A stretch of 64,000 nucleotides of DNA, from NCBI GenBank assembly GCA_036245525.1, contig BTPG01000004.1:209839912-209903911 (forward strand). Reading direction: 5' to 3'. Positions 54,574 through 64,000 of the stretch are shown here, piece after piece (position 1 is the stretch's first letter; every line of letters starts with the position of its first letter). Made by a program: the position numbers and the translations under genes. The notes beneath the pieces were generated by a model. That model did no database searches, was not told the origin of the DNA, and saw only the letters and a list, made by a program, of their open reading frames with translations. Source of the DNA: Semisulcospira habei (Eukaryota > Mollusca > Gastropoda > Semisulcospiridae).

Positions 54574-56377
54574 CATGAAAAAGGCAAAAATAAGTGGATT
54601 GAAGATCAGTGTAAACACGTAGAAGAAAATCTGAACAAAAATAATAGCAGGAAAGCATACCAGCTGGTGAAAGACCTGACCAGTGTAAAACAAGGACGCT
54701 CCTCGGTCATTCAAGATAGTGAAGGGAACTGTCTTACGGAAGACCAAGACATACTGAAGAGATGGACAGAGTACTGCTCAGATTTGTACAACCACCGAGC
54801 TGCAGGGGACCCAGGCATACTTGTCAACCCACCCGTGACCAACGATGGCAACTATCCCATCCTCCGAGAAGAAGTAGAGGCTGCAGTGAAGTCGCTGGAA
54901 AAAAAAAAGGGAAGGCAGCAGGAGCAGACAATATCCCTGCAGAGCTAGTCCAAGAAAGGGGAGAAGACACGATAAGCGCCTTACTAACAATCTGCAATAA
55001 GATCTGGCAGTCAGGGGATTGGCCCACACCATGGACCCAATCACTTATAATAACTCTCCCCCAAAAAGGCAACTTACATCAATGCCAGAACTATCGCACG
55101 ATCAGTCTTATATCCCACCCAAGCAAAGTCATGTTAAAGATCCTACTGAACAGGCTGAAGCCACAGGCAGAGGAAATCATAGCTGAGGAACAGGCAGGCT
55201 TCAGACCAGGGCGCAGCACAACTGAGCAGATCGTCTACCCGAGAGTTCTATGTGAGAGATACCTCCAGCACCAGCAGGACCTCTATCATGTCTTTTGGGA
55301 TTTTAAGAAAGCGTTTGACAGGGTGTGGCATGCAGCCCTTTGGTCCACCTTGAAGCTATACAACATCAATGCCAACCTGATCAAAGTCATAGCAAACCTT
55401 TACAACAAGGCCACTAGCGCAGTCTGCTTCAACGGCAAAATAGGAAACTGGTTTAGGACTACAGTTAGAGTCAGACAAGGCTGCTTGCTCTCACCTACTC
55501 TTTTCAACATCTTCCTGGAAAGAATCATGACGGACGCTCTGAAAGATCATGAAGGAACTGTCAGTATTGGAGGCAAAACAATCACGAACGTGCGCTTTGC
55601 GGACGACATTGATGGCCTTGCAGGAACAGAGAAGGAGCTAGCTCAGCTGGTGGAAAAGCTGGATAGTACAGCCATTGCATATGGGATGGAAATCAGTGCA
55701 GAGAAGACCAAACTGATGACCAATAACGCCAGTGGCTTTGGCACTGAAATCACGGTTGGAGGCCAAAAACTGGAAACAGTTTAGAAATTCAAATACTTAG
55801 GAGCCATTGTGACAGATGAGGGATCGAAACCAGAAATACTGTCCAGGATTGCGCAGACAACAACATCACTGACAAGATTGAAGACCATAGAAACATCACA
55901 CTCTGCTCCAAGATCAGACTGATGCGCTCCTTAGTCATCTCAGTGTTCTTGTATGCCTGCGAGTCATGGACCCTCACAGCAGACCTTGAAAGGAGGATAC
56001 AAGCCACTGAAATGAGATGTTTTCGAAGGCTGCTTGGCATCTCATACAGAAATCACATCACAAACGAGGAAGTGGGAAGCAGAATCAGGCAAGCCATCAC
56101 GCCCTATGAAGACTTATTAGCCATTGTGAGAAAACGCAAACTGAAGTGGTACGGGCATGTCACGCGTTCAGCAGGGCTTGCCAAAACAATCCTGCAAGGC
56201 ACTGTGCAAGGAGGACGAAGGAGAGGAAGACAGAGGAAAAGATGGGAGGACAATATCTGAGGGTGGACAGGACTGAAGCTGGGCGATACGCTGAGAATGG
56301 CAGAGAACAGAGAGGAATGGAGGGAGCTGGTTGCCAAGTCATCAGTGGTGCCCCAACGGTCGGCAAGACTACGGGAT
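54574..56377 (+). pseudogene. LINE reverse transcriptase, near-complete domain, broken in at least three places
   Basis: In order: KQGRSSVIQDSEGN, REEVEAAVKSLEKKK, frameshift in an A run at 54900-54909, then KAAGADNIPAELVQ, NYRTISLISHPSKVMLKILL, AGFRPGRSTTEQI, FWDFKKAFDRVWH (motif A), RVRQGCLLSPTLFNIFLE, NVRFADDIDGLAGT (catalytic box, about 55585-55625). An in-frame TAG at 55782 precedes KFKYLGAIVTDEG. Another shift precedes SVFLYACESWTLTADLE, FRRLLGISYRNHITNEEV, KLKWYGHVTRSAG, GRRRGRQRKRWEDNI, and, after a stop, EWRELVAKSSVVPQRSARL. This layout is typical of the endonuclease-reverse transcriptase family often placed near RTE/RTE-X; the clade is tentative. N-terminal endonuclease is absent. 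Confidence 0.88.
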
Positions 56378-56451
<74 letters not shown>

Positions 56452-56630
56452 TAGATAGATTAGATTAGATAGATTAGATTAGATAGATTAGATTAGATAG
56501 ATTAGATTAGATTACATAGATAGATTACATAGATAGATTAGATAGATAGATTAGATTAGATAGATAGATAGATAGATTAGATAGATAGATAGATTAGATA
56601 GATTAGATAGATTAGATAGATAAGATAGAT

Positions 56631-56686
<56 letters not shown>
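56378..56686 (+). repeat. (GATA)n tail of the LINE, expanded and varied
   Basis: About 310 bp of GATA with interspersed TTAGATAGA variants. It begins directly at the coding end of the LINE (GACTACGGGATATAGATAGA). Confidence 0.93.
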
Positions 56687-56690
<4 letters not shown>

Positions 56691-56693
56691 CTG

Positions 56694-56995
56694 TTTACGT
56701 TGCGGCTCACTTGGCGGTTTTTATTGTCAGAATATGGTTATTATGCGATAGATTTCTCTTATTTTAATTACTTAGATGTGTGTGCATTTTTATTATAATG
56801 ACTGTTATACATATGTGTGGTTTGGCATTTTAGAGTCTGAGAAGTGCTTGATTGTGATGTATGTATGTTTTATGTGTTGATCTTAATATGGACGCTCGTC
56901 AGTTATGCCGCAAAAAATTCCTAATGTTGATGCATATATGGCAATAAAGTTTATCTTATCTTATCTTATCTATCTTATCTTATCTTATCTTATCG
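56694..56995 (+). other. 3' region and (TTATC)n tail of the interrupted LINE
   Basis: Non-coding. Ends GGCAATAAAGTTTATC then TTATC repeats, the polyadenylation-like signal and short-repeat tail of CR1/L2-type LINEs. Confidence 0.75.
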
Positions 56996-57322
56996 TTCTT
57001 TGTTTGTCTTACAATCGATGCTGGACAAAACGGTTAACTTATCGTATGTAGTTTGAATGTCGTAAAAAAGACATTTTTCTTCTCTTCTTCTGTTTAGAGA
57101 CTAGAAGAGTTAGATCTGATTGTCGTAAAATGAAGCACCTTTTTGCTCTTCTTTTTCTTCTTTGCCTGTAGAAGGGTGTTAGGTTGAATGTCGTAAAATG
57201 GAAGACTCTTCTACTCTTTTTCTCCTTTGTCTGTAGAAGAGTTTGTACTGATTTGTACCAAGAGAAGCAGAACCCTCTGATTCGTGTGCCTACTCACGTG
57301 GATTGTTACAAGGTTAGAAAGC
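56996..57322. other. No gene seen
   Basis: Contains three diverged copies of a segment with TTGAATGTCGTAAAA followed by TTTTTCTTCTCTTCTTCTG-like pyrimidine tracts (57050-57240). AATGCTGGACAAAATGG at 16585 resembles GATGCTGGACAAAACGG at 57017, so a dispersed repeat is shared with the 16.6-kb region. Confidence 0.45.
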
Positions 57323-57402
57323 TTAACTTATTCGAGACGACCAACATGCAGACACGCGGTGAACAGCCACGTGTCTGCATGCTGTAGTCTCAAATGAGTT
57401 GA
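57323..57402. mobile_element. Family-E TTAA mini-hairpin, 80 bp
   Basis: Begins TTAACTTATTCGAGACGACC, ends CTCAAATGAGTTGA. Arms include CATGCAGACACG and complement. It is the same size and ends as 35907-35986, with unrelated arm interior. Confidence 0.8.
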
Positions 57403-57537
57403 GGCGAAGCAAGACAATTACAGAGAACCTGTTGTATCGACAGATTTCAGCTATCAAAGCCTACCCTGGAGCAGATCTCTTGAACTGAAGGATACGGCCC
57501 CGTCTGGCTGAGTCCGACACAGACGAAAAAGGGACCA

Positions 57538-57591
57538 GCAAGAGGCATAGATCCTCATGAGTCCCCGCGATTGCGGATCTATGCCTCTTGC
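57538..57591. mobile_element. Family-A hairpin core, loop-shortened
   Basis: GCAAGAGGCATAGATCCTC, then CCCCGCGATTGCGG, directly to GATCTATGCCTCTTGC; the right CTCATGAG piece is deleted. Confidence 0.85.
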
Positions 57592-57989
57592 AGTTGGATG
57601 ATTTTCAGTAGGTTTTATTTTCTGTGAACCGGTTTAGTCCTGCTGATACTAACTGCTGGCGTTAACAAGGAGAACAAGATAGGTTCCTAGCGACATTTCA
57701 GAGAGTGGACACATGACATTTAATTTTGCAGCGTCTTCCGCGACAAACACTCTTTAACGAGTGTTTCTTTGCGTCAATAGCAAAGCTGGTGTGCATTACG
57801 CAAAACTGTATGTTATCGTTTGGCAAAATATATTTATATTCAAATGAGCAAAAGGTTACGGCTCGGGCCGACGTCGTCCAGAGGATATTTGCTTACTGGA
57901 ATTTGCCTCTCTGAAAAAGGAAACAGGTATGCATTACGTGGCAGCGTGTGTTACTGTTTTGCTAGCATGAATGCAGACTGAAGTAAATA
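57592..57989. other. No gene seen
   Basis: GGAAACAGGTATGCATTACG (about 57918) echoes GTGTGCATTACGCAAAAC (about 57789). Nothing else is recognised. Confidence 0.35.
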
Positions 57990-58073
57990 TCCTCAGGCCG
58001 ACTTCGGCTTTAGATGGCCCGCGCACAAGCCAACTAAAGCCGAAGTCGCCCTGAGGACCGTTTGCTTTTCGGG
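57990..58073. mobile_element. Family-I hairpin
   Basis: AAATATCCTCAGGCCGACTTC and GGCTTTAGATGG pair with CCAACTAAAGCCGAAGTCGC and CCTGAGGACCGTTTGC around CCCGCGCACAAG. Confidence 0.82.
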
Positions 58074-58109
58074 ATTACTTAGAGATTGCAACACTACACA
58101 TACTTGGAA

Positions 58110-58715
58110 GAGTTAGCAGTTATCTACTGCTTGTTTTATTGGCAGGCTTAGCGCAATGACAGCGAAGTGTTCGATTTTTATTGGCTGTTAGCCGTGGCAT
58201 ACGGCTACATGCCACATTCTGTTGGCTGTTACCCGTGTTATACAGAGACCCGCTCGATTTCATTCGCTGTAATAGTACGCAGTTCAGCTGAATTAGCAAC
58301 AGTACTCGTGTGACAAGCACTGAGTCGGCTTTAATGTTGTACATGTGTGTACACAGCATTATGTTCTATTTTGTTGGCTGCCACCCCGTGGTATACAATC
58401 AGCATGTATCATATGTAACCATAATTATATTCCCTTCTATTGACTATAAGACATGGTATATAACCATATATTAAATTCTATTGACTGCACATCATGATAT
58501 ATAGCCGGATATTCGTGTCCATGGTATATAACCTGATCTGTAATTTTTTATTTGTAGAGCATGGTATTTCATCCAAATTGCAGTTCCACTGGCTCAAGAA
58601 TATAGTATAACTTCTGCTGGCTGTATAAGTATATATAAAACCAGATATTCAATTCTATTGGCTGCAGACCATGGTATATAACCAGATATTCAAGTCTATT
58701 GGCTGTTGCAGTAGG
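58110..58715. repeat. Degenerate tandem repeat, about 10 units of 50-60 bp
   Basis: Recurrent ATTCTATTGGCTG, then CAGACCATGGTATATAACC-like words, with growing divergence toward the left. The clearest units are at 58470-58705. Confidence 0.78.
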
Positions 58716-58918
58716 CACCTCTAGGGACTACGCAGGGACACGACGCATCCGATGTTCATGAATATTTATCAAGAGTCGGTTTCCTGTCTCTGGGGACAGA
58801 TCACGCTGTACGTTCCGTGAAACAGAGGCTGCGAGGAAAGACATGTGCGCAGGTCTATGATTCTGGCGTAGATATGTAAGATTCAGAATCACAGACCAAC
58901 ACACTGACTTTCTCACTT

Positions 58919-59092
58919 CTTGGAGCTGGGTAGCGGAGTGTTCGACTCGTGTACGAAAGATTGTGGGTTTGAACCCAGTTGTGCCATTATCCCATTACAT
59001 CCTGACGCTGATTTTGTAAAATTTTGCTTATTGTCCCATGAAGGCTACATTATAAATTAGGAGATAGATCAACTGTTTTAGTTCATGACTCA
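58919..59092 (+). repeat. SINE-like tRNA head joined to a family-B outer arm
   Basis: GGAGCTGGGTAGCGGAGTG and GTGGGTTTGAACCCAG (box-B-like) resemble the head of the SINE at 8997, but a T-arm-like end follows. From 58989, CCATTACATCCTGACGCTG through AGGAGATAGATCAACTG matches the left part of the element at 60549. A poly-C follows at 59097. Confidence 0.6.
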
Positions 59093-59316
59093 TGACCCCC
59101 CCCCCCCCCAGGCCAAATTTGTTTGTATAATGCTATTACACAGTCCCCTTTTGGGGAAGTTCGGAACCCCCCTCATTGTTTGATTCTCGGTCACTGGAAT
59201 CAAGGTCTGTCTTCAGGGGGTCTTTTGTTTCAGGTTGAATGTCCCAAACAAATTGATCTGCCTCTGCGTGCATGGGGATAGGTGGGGTAGGGCGGGGGTG
59301 GGGGGGGGGGGGAGAG
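59093..59316. other. No gene seen; C- and G-rich tracts
   Basis: Poly-C at 59097-59109 and G-rich at 59285-59312 only. Confidence 0.4.
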
Positions 59317-59494
59317 AAGACGTTAAAAGTTAAACGTTTAGGGCTTAACGTCTTGTGTCCACCACGAAGGTGATTTCAAAGAAGGGGCACTGAAAAGAGG
59401 CCTGTGCACATTTTGACCCCAGCTGGGTTTGAAACCCAAGACCTTTTGGTCGAGAGTCGAACGCCGCTCTATCACCGAGCTACCCAGCACCCCG
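59317..59494 (-). mobile_element. tRNA-derived SINE, minus strand
   Basis: On the minus strand: GGGGTGCTGGGTAGCTCGG with box A (TAGCTCGGTGA), then CGACCAAAAGGTCTTGGGTT and box-B-like GGTTTCAAACC. The tail contains GACGTTAAGCCCTAAACG. It is the same family as 8997-9164. Confidence 0.85.
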
Positions 59495-59916
59495 GGAGGG
59501 GGGGGGGGGGGTAGGAGGAATCGGGGGGAGGGGGGGGGGAGGCAGGAGAGGGGATGGGTAGGGAAGGGGGCTTTAGCGTTAGCGTAACAACAGGCTTGGT
59601 TTGAAAATAATGCGTTTCACGATGTGTTTCCATGCATGGTAATCATCATTTCTTACTATCTTGTTTTACAGTGACTAGGAGAAATAAGAATAAAACAAGA
59701 CGGTGACTATTTTAAGAAATAAATACTATAAGAACTATGATACCTTCGATTCATATCGCGAAAAGTTATTTCTAGAACTGAGTACGCCAGTCATCTAGTT
59801 CAAAATTAATAATTCATGTGGTCACATCGGTATATACCTTATATGTGTTTCTGCCTACACCGTGAGTGATGCATTTCAACGCCTTCGGTGCAGAGACAAT
59901 CGAACACCATCCAACT
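59495..59916. other. No gene seen; G-rich tract
   Basis: G-rich 59495-59560. A family-A left end (CTTCGGTGCAGAGACAATCG) begins near 59883. Confidence 0.4.
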
Positions 59917-59982
59917 GCAAGAGGCATAGACCCTCATGAGCCCCCGCAGTTGCGGGGACTCATGAGGATCTATGCCTCTTGC
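59917..59982. mobile_element. Family-A hairpin core
   Basis: GCAAGAGGCATAGACCCTC to CTATGCCTCTTGC, centre CCCCCGCAGTTGCGGGG. The right flank reaches GACAGAGAAAGGGTAAAG at about 60090, a decayed end. Confidence 0.88.
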
Positions 59983-60156
59983 CGAAACCACTTTGTGTCC
60001 ATGTTCCTTTGAAGGCTGTGGATCGTTGACTTTGAATGTACAATGATTTCAAAAAGACACTCTGATTTTAATGACAGAGAAAGGGTAAAGGATTGTGGGA
60101 TAGCGATTAACTTCTACCAAATATGACGTAATATCGTAGTAAGCTAATGCGCGTCT

Positions 60157-60212
60157 ATGCACGACTGCGCTTCGGCCAGCTAAGGCCGACTTCGGACCGA
60201 GGATCGTGGGCC
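60157..60212. repeat. Family-I fragment
   Basis: GCTAAGGCCGACTTCGG and CCGAGGATCGTGGGCC match family-I arms, incomplete. Confidence 0.5.
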
Positions 60213-60426
60213 TCCCGAAGATGGACAAAAAAAAAACAGCAATGGCTGACATTGACAACAAATACTTCACGTCGATTGTTTGTCTGTGTCGACAACGGGA
60301 CACTCTGGCAGCGTGCGGCGCGATGATCTTTCGCCCACTGGGGAATAAAGACGAAACGGCAATAACAATAGCGACGTATAACTTTAAGCCCTTCACTGCC
60401 GAGAAAGAAACTGAACATGATCTCAC

Positions 60427-60492
60427 TGCAAGAGACATAGATCCTCATTGGCCCCCGCAGTTGCGGGGACTCATGAAGATCTATGCCTCTTG
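60427..60492. mobile_element. Family-A hairpin core
   Basis: GCAAGAGACATAGATCCTC to CTATGCCTCTTGC. The upstream end TTTAAGCCCTTCACTGCCG (60385) is the family-A terminus with a TTTAAG start. Confidence 0.87.
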
Positions 60493-60548
60493 CTGATATA
60501 CCACTTTGTACCCGTTTACCTTTTCACGGCGTTTCATGGGGCGTTCAG

Positions 60549-60762
60549 TTAACCCATTACATCCTGAGTCTGACTTTTGTAAAATATGCTTATTGTCGTA
60601 TGAAAACTACATTACAGATTAGAAGATAGATTAACTATTTTAGTTCGAGGGTGGTGCCAGAATAGCTTGGCGCCTCAGGCGCCAAGCTATTCTGGCACCA
60701 CCCTTGAATTGTCATAGTAAAATTTATTTTAAGCACTCGTGTATCAGGTTGAAAACGGTTAA
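60549..60762. mobile_element. Family-B TTAA element, second subtype, 214 bp
   Basis: Begins TTAACCCATTACATCCTGAG, ends GGTTGAAAACGGTTAA. Hairpin TAGTTCGAGGGTGGTGCC to CACCACCCTTGAATTG, centre GGCGCCTCAGGCGCC. The same ends occur at 8951 and 58989. Confidence 0.9.
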
Positions 60763-61377
60763 CACAGATTTTAGGAACACAGCCTGCGACCACTGGTGGT
60801 AAGGAGGTTAACGTGAACTGCCTATGGCGAAAATAGGATACCCTGATAAGTATTCCAGTCCGTCTCTGTGACAGAAAGCGCCGCGCGTTATCTGGCGTCC
60901 TGTTGCCATGGCAGCTGAGCCCGGGTGCTAACTGACAGCGACATACAATCGCTCTGTTTATGTGCATCGTTTACACGCTATTATACCACCGTGGTGAAAG
61001 TGTTCCATGGCAGACACTTTTGATACTCGTGTAAAATATACCGCGCGGCTGCTAGTGTCTAAGAACCGTGTAGTTCTAAGGGGGATTATTTTATTTACTC
61101 TGTTTCAATCATTCCATCATATACCACTAGATGTTGCGTGGTAAAACACATATTTTATTTTCTGTTCTTTAAGGTGACGTTCTTTTTTATGTCATTTTTT
61201 TTTTTTTTTTTTTTTTTTGGTCATTTGTTTGTAAAGCAGACAAAAACGTTGCTCTGGACCTAAAAGGAATTGATAAAGTAGTATTGTATTGTATTTCATT
61301 ATATTGTATTGTATTGTATTGTATTGTATTTATTGTATTGTATTAAAACAGTGGCGTCTCTGACTCTTTCAGTCCTT
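60763..61377. other. No gene seen; T-rich and (TATTG)n
   Basis: T tract 61194-61218 and TATTGTATTG repeats 61284-61345. No other feature. Confidence 0.45.
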
Positions 61378-61748
61378 AAAGGCCCAATACCGCCATAACT
61401 GTTCAAAGATACACTTCTGTAACAGATGGTTACGAAACGCTGCACACAGATCTAGTTATGGTTCATTTAGACACAGGACAATCCAGTTCAACAGAGTCGT
61501 CTTTATATCAAGTAACCTGACAATAACACTACACCGTTCATAAATACAACGCTGTCCGTACGAGAAACATCTAAAAATAGATTGACAGGCTAACGGCAGC
61601 GCAGACTAAATAAATGCGATTACGCGTGTGATTTTGCTGCGTGTCCCAAACGCTGTTAAATTTCATTAGGTGTGTCGACAAGGCATAATAAACACAAATG
61701 GTGCTGAAATGTGTCTTCAAATTTACACGTAATGGTACGTTAAATTGC
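61378..61748. repeat. Dispersed 370-bp repeat, copy 2
   Basis: Same-orientation partner of 45860-46228 with scattered differences; starts AAGGCCCAATACCGCC and ends ACACGTAATGGTACGTTAAA. Confidence 0.82.
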
Positions 61749-61917
61749 CACTAAATCAGATCAATTTAGCTATGTGGACAGATGGCTAAGAACTGATGTT
61801 GATTCTTGAAGGGTAATGCTTTGGCGCTTTGGAGGATTTCGTGCATTTTTCTGACTTATTTCAACTGACACCAAAGAACCGACGCCTTCCCAGGAACTTG
61901 GATTCAAAATGGCGTCA

Positions 61918-61982
61918 GCAAGGGGCATAGATCCTCATGAGCCCCCGCGTCTGCGGGGGCTCATGAGTATCTATGCCTCTTG
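61918..61982. mobile_element. Family-A hairpin core
   Basis: GCAAGGGGCATAGATCCTC to CTATGCCTCTTGC, centre CCCCCGCGTCTGCGGGGG. Confidence 0.88.
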
Positions 61983-62189
61983 CAGTCGTGTTCTTTTTTC
62001 GGCACTCAGGGAATTAAACCAACTAGAACCATAAGGCAAAGTGTTTCTTCGAACACGAACAAGTGCGCAGTCTACAGGTCGATTGGAACATCCCAGTCAC
62101 TGTAAAACTGCCTAAAGCATTTTATCATCACCTTCCACAGCGATCGATACGTGGGGAACGCAACACCGGCCAACTTAAAAGCATGTGTA

Positions 62190-62330
62190 CAGCACAGTAG
62201 CATATGGATCGTTGTAGCATGGTACGCTGGTATGGTACATGACTCGTGCCGTGGTATACTGGTGTAGTATATGACTCGCGCCGGTGTAGTATATGACTCG
62301 CGCCGTGGTATACTGGCATGTTATGTTGTT
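62190..62330. repeat. Minisatellite of about 30-40 bp
   Basis: Repeated GTATATGACTCGCGCC and GTGGTATACTGG words; a stray unit recurs at 62955-62990. Confidence 0.8.
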
Positions 62331-62718
62331 GTTAGTTCGGATTTAACGTCCACGGCACCGGAGTGATAACTTTGGACGGCCCGAGCGGGCGGGTTATTGG
62401 GGGTGGGGGTGGGGGGGGGGGAACAGGGACAGCTTTATCCTATTGAGTCCGACCTGAACATTAATCAATTCAGCCGCACTGTAATTGTGCCACTTTGATT
62501 TACCAGGACCTTGTTACGGACATGCCATCTGAACAAGCCTGGGGTTTTGCCTGGAGTGCAAAAGTTGACTTGCCAAACTTGTAATAGGCAAAGAAAGTGT
62601 CAACAAAAGAAGAAACAAGCTAAGAAAGGACATGTACAACACAATTTATTAAAATTTCGGGTTAAACTCCTTTTCCAAAATGGATAAACAGAAAGGATAC
62701 AATGCACTACCTAGCTTC
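62331..62718. other. No gene seen
   Basis: A G-rich tract lies at 62400-62421. CACGGCACCGGAGTG and similar words are not assigned. Confidence 0.35.
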
Positions 62719-62934
62719 TTAACCCCTTCCCTGCCACTGTACGTACATTTTTGTTTCTGGAATCCTTCATTCAACGACCAAAAGCCAAAACCGTTCAAGA
62801 AATATGGATACAAACTGGTCTCAGCAAGAGGCATAGATCCTCATGAGCCCCCGCAGTCGCATGGGCCCACGAGGATCTATGTCTCTTGCAATTGGATCCT
62901 GTTCACTCTTTTTTCTCGGCAGTGAAGGGGTTAA
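62719..62934. mobile_element. Family-A TTAA element, complete 216 bp
   Basis: Begins TTAACCCCTTCCCTGCCACT, ends CTCGGCAGTGAAGGGGTTAA. Hairpin 62824-62889. The terminal ~18 bp are near-perfect inverted repeats, making this the best reference copy. Confidence 0.92.
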
Positions 62935-63155
62935 ACGACTGGAATTTTCCTGGGCATGGTATATGACTCGTGGTATACTGATGTGGTGTATGGAACCTAT
63001 ATACAATGCTATATGGATCGAACCAGCGTCATTCTGTGGTTTCCAATGTCTAGCACATTATAGTCTTATTTCCAGTGCGGTGTAAATTATCAATGTTTAG
63101 ACGGAACATAAGGGGATCTCCTCCTGCTTGGGGAAACAGAGTTAAATAAAAACAA

Positions 63156-63203
63156 GCAAGACCCATAGATCCACACTGGACCTTGTAGATCCATGCCCCT
63201 TGC
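63156..63203. mobile_element. Family-A-like hairpin, decayed
   Basis: GCAAGACCCATAGATCCAC pairs with GTAGATCCATGCCCCTTGC; the loop is reduced to ACTGGACCTT. Confidence 0.65.
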
Positions 63204-63529
63204 AAATCTGCACTGTTCGCTGCCGAAGAAAGATGTGAGATTATGGATGCTGAGTCTTCTTGCGAATGTTTTTGCCAGTTCCTTTGAGTCTTAGCAAAGA
63301 AATGGACCAGTCAAAAGATTCATGTGATCATGCGGGCACACAGGTTGTCTCCATCGATTCGCTATCCATTATCAGCGGTAACTAATCGACGGAAACAACC
63401 AGAGCTTTTTCGACAATCAGTGTGGTGATCAGGTTGTGATTTCGTGTAAAGATACATGAAAATCAAGTAGAGAGTCTCACATTACAATGAATTTTGTGTT
63501 GTGTAGATGTAAAGGATAGACTGACATTG
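63204..63529. other. No gene seen
   Basis: No supported gene or repeat. Confidence 0.35.
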
Positions 63530-63591
63530 TTAACTCATTCGAGACGTGCCGCCTCCGCGAATCCGGAGGCGGCACGTCTCGAATGAGTTAA
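63530..63591. mobile_element. Family-E TTAA mini-hairpin, perfect, 62 bp
   Basis: Two exactly complementary 28-base arms (TTAACTCATTCGAGACGTGC...) with a 6-base loop CGAATC, ending GAATGAGTTAA. Confidence 0.92.
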
Positions 63592-63828
63592 TCACATAAA
63601 CATACCGCCGTCAGCATTCACGTCACATTTGGTTGATTCGTCATGTTTTGATCTAATAAGCGTAATCAAGCGTTACGAAACCCCCCCTTGCTTTGTGCGC
63701 AGGTGTGTCACGAATGACTGACATGAATATTTCATTTGGCCCGTAACGCAGGCTCAATAATAATTGTGTTATGCACTATCGGTATGAAACCGCTGAATGT
63801 AGCTATATACGTGTTCGGATAATTGAAG

Positions 63829-63869
<41 letters not shown>

Positions 63870-64000
63870 GGGGGAGCGCTTTTGTTATACGTTTTGTTAT
63901 TAGTTTACGTTAGAGGCGGAATTAAATGTGTACTGGTCTGTAATTATGGAACTTACGGCTAGGAGTCGTAATGCTCAAAATCACAGACAAGCACACTAAC
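63592..64000. other. No gene seen; (ATT)n
   Basis: (ATT)n at 63828-63869. The last 31 bases (AAATCACAGACAAGCACAC) begin another copy of the repeat seen at 33672 and 58885. Confidence 0.45.

Larger units (their letters stand above)
54574..56686 (+). mobile_element. RTE-like LINE inserted in another LINE's 3' region
   Basis: Flanked by TAATCTG (54567-54573 and 56687-56693). It is 5'-truncated at HEKGKNKWIEDQ, and the 3' end passes into a long (GATA)n tail. Confidence 0.82.
52976..56995 (+). mobile_element. CR1/L2/Rex-like LINE, 5'-truncated and split by another LINE
   Basis: Reverse transcriptase at 52976-54431, 3' region at 54432-54573, then a nested LINE, then 3' region at 56694-56995 ending AATAAAGTTTATCTTATCTT. 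The two parts join at a duplicated TAATCTG. Confidence 0.82.

Noticed and set aside
56945..56995. Telomere-like short repeat
   Set aside because: TTATC repeats directly follow AATAAAG and are a LINE tail.

Overview
The window looks like repeat-dominated nuclear DNA of an invertebrate animal, most probably a mollusc and perhaps a gastropod. The grounds are the intron-split calcium-channel exon, several non-LTR retrotransposon types, tRNA-derived SINEs and very high microsatellite content. There is no bacterial-style gene organisation. The taxon is an inference; no marker gene fixes it. Almost every open frame is a shadow of simple repeats or a decayed retrotransposon. The one convincing host-gene piece is a first coding exon of a Cav2-type voltage-gated calcium channel alpha-1 subunit at 31183-31373 (+), followed by a sequence matching the U12-type AT-AC splice donor.

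The dominant feature is a very large number of hairpin (palindromic) elements. More than fifty short inverted-repeat elements fall into several families. Where ends can be read, families A, B, D, E and N lie between TTAA sites and begin TTAAC followed by a C/T-rich stretch, which resembles non-autonomous piggyBac-type DNA transposons. Family A carries a core starting GCAAGAGGCATAGATCC. Family B is usually 213-214 bp and carries GATCGACCATGATAGTTCA arms. Family E is 62-80 bp. Some are nested in each other, some share a TTAA with a neighbour (31408-32379), and two are interrupted by the same tRNA-derived SINE.

Region by region: 1-4.0 kb holds hairpins and minisatellites. 4040-8528 is a 4.5-kb element with about 1.08-kb terminal inverted repeats, a 5-bp target duplication and a decayed RNase-H LINE inside. 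8.7-22 kb holds hairpins, SINEs and a 44-bp tandem array. 22.3-27.4 kb is a satellite of 53/56-bp units grown inside one arm of a palindromic element, with higher-order periods of 607 and about 1706 bp. 27.5-28.2 kb carries two or more copies of a repeat that reappears at 47.9-52.9 kb, where one copy carries a sequence matching the type I hammerhead ribozyme on the minus strand. 30.7-32.4 kb holds the calcium-channel exon and a train of TTAA elements. 39.0-43.7 kb is a series of 5'-truncated LINE fragments, each bounded by (CT)n. 48.3-51.5 kb is a minus-strand LINE inserted in the hammerhead repeat with a 13-bp target duplication. 53.0-57.0 kb is one LINE inserted in the 3' region of another. 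57-64 kb is again hairpins, SINE pieces and degenerate tandem repeats.

How the parts relate: the window records repeated insertion into earlier insertions. TTAA elements create new TTAA targets, LINE tails coincide with microsatellites, and palindrome arms expand into tandem arrays. No functional transposase, complete retrotransposon ORF, rRNA or genuine tRNA gene was found. Coordinates of repeat boundaries are read by eye and may be off by a few bases.
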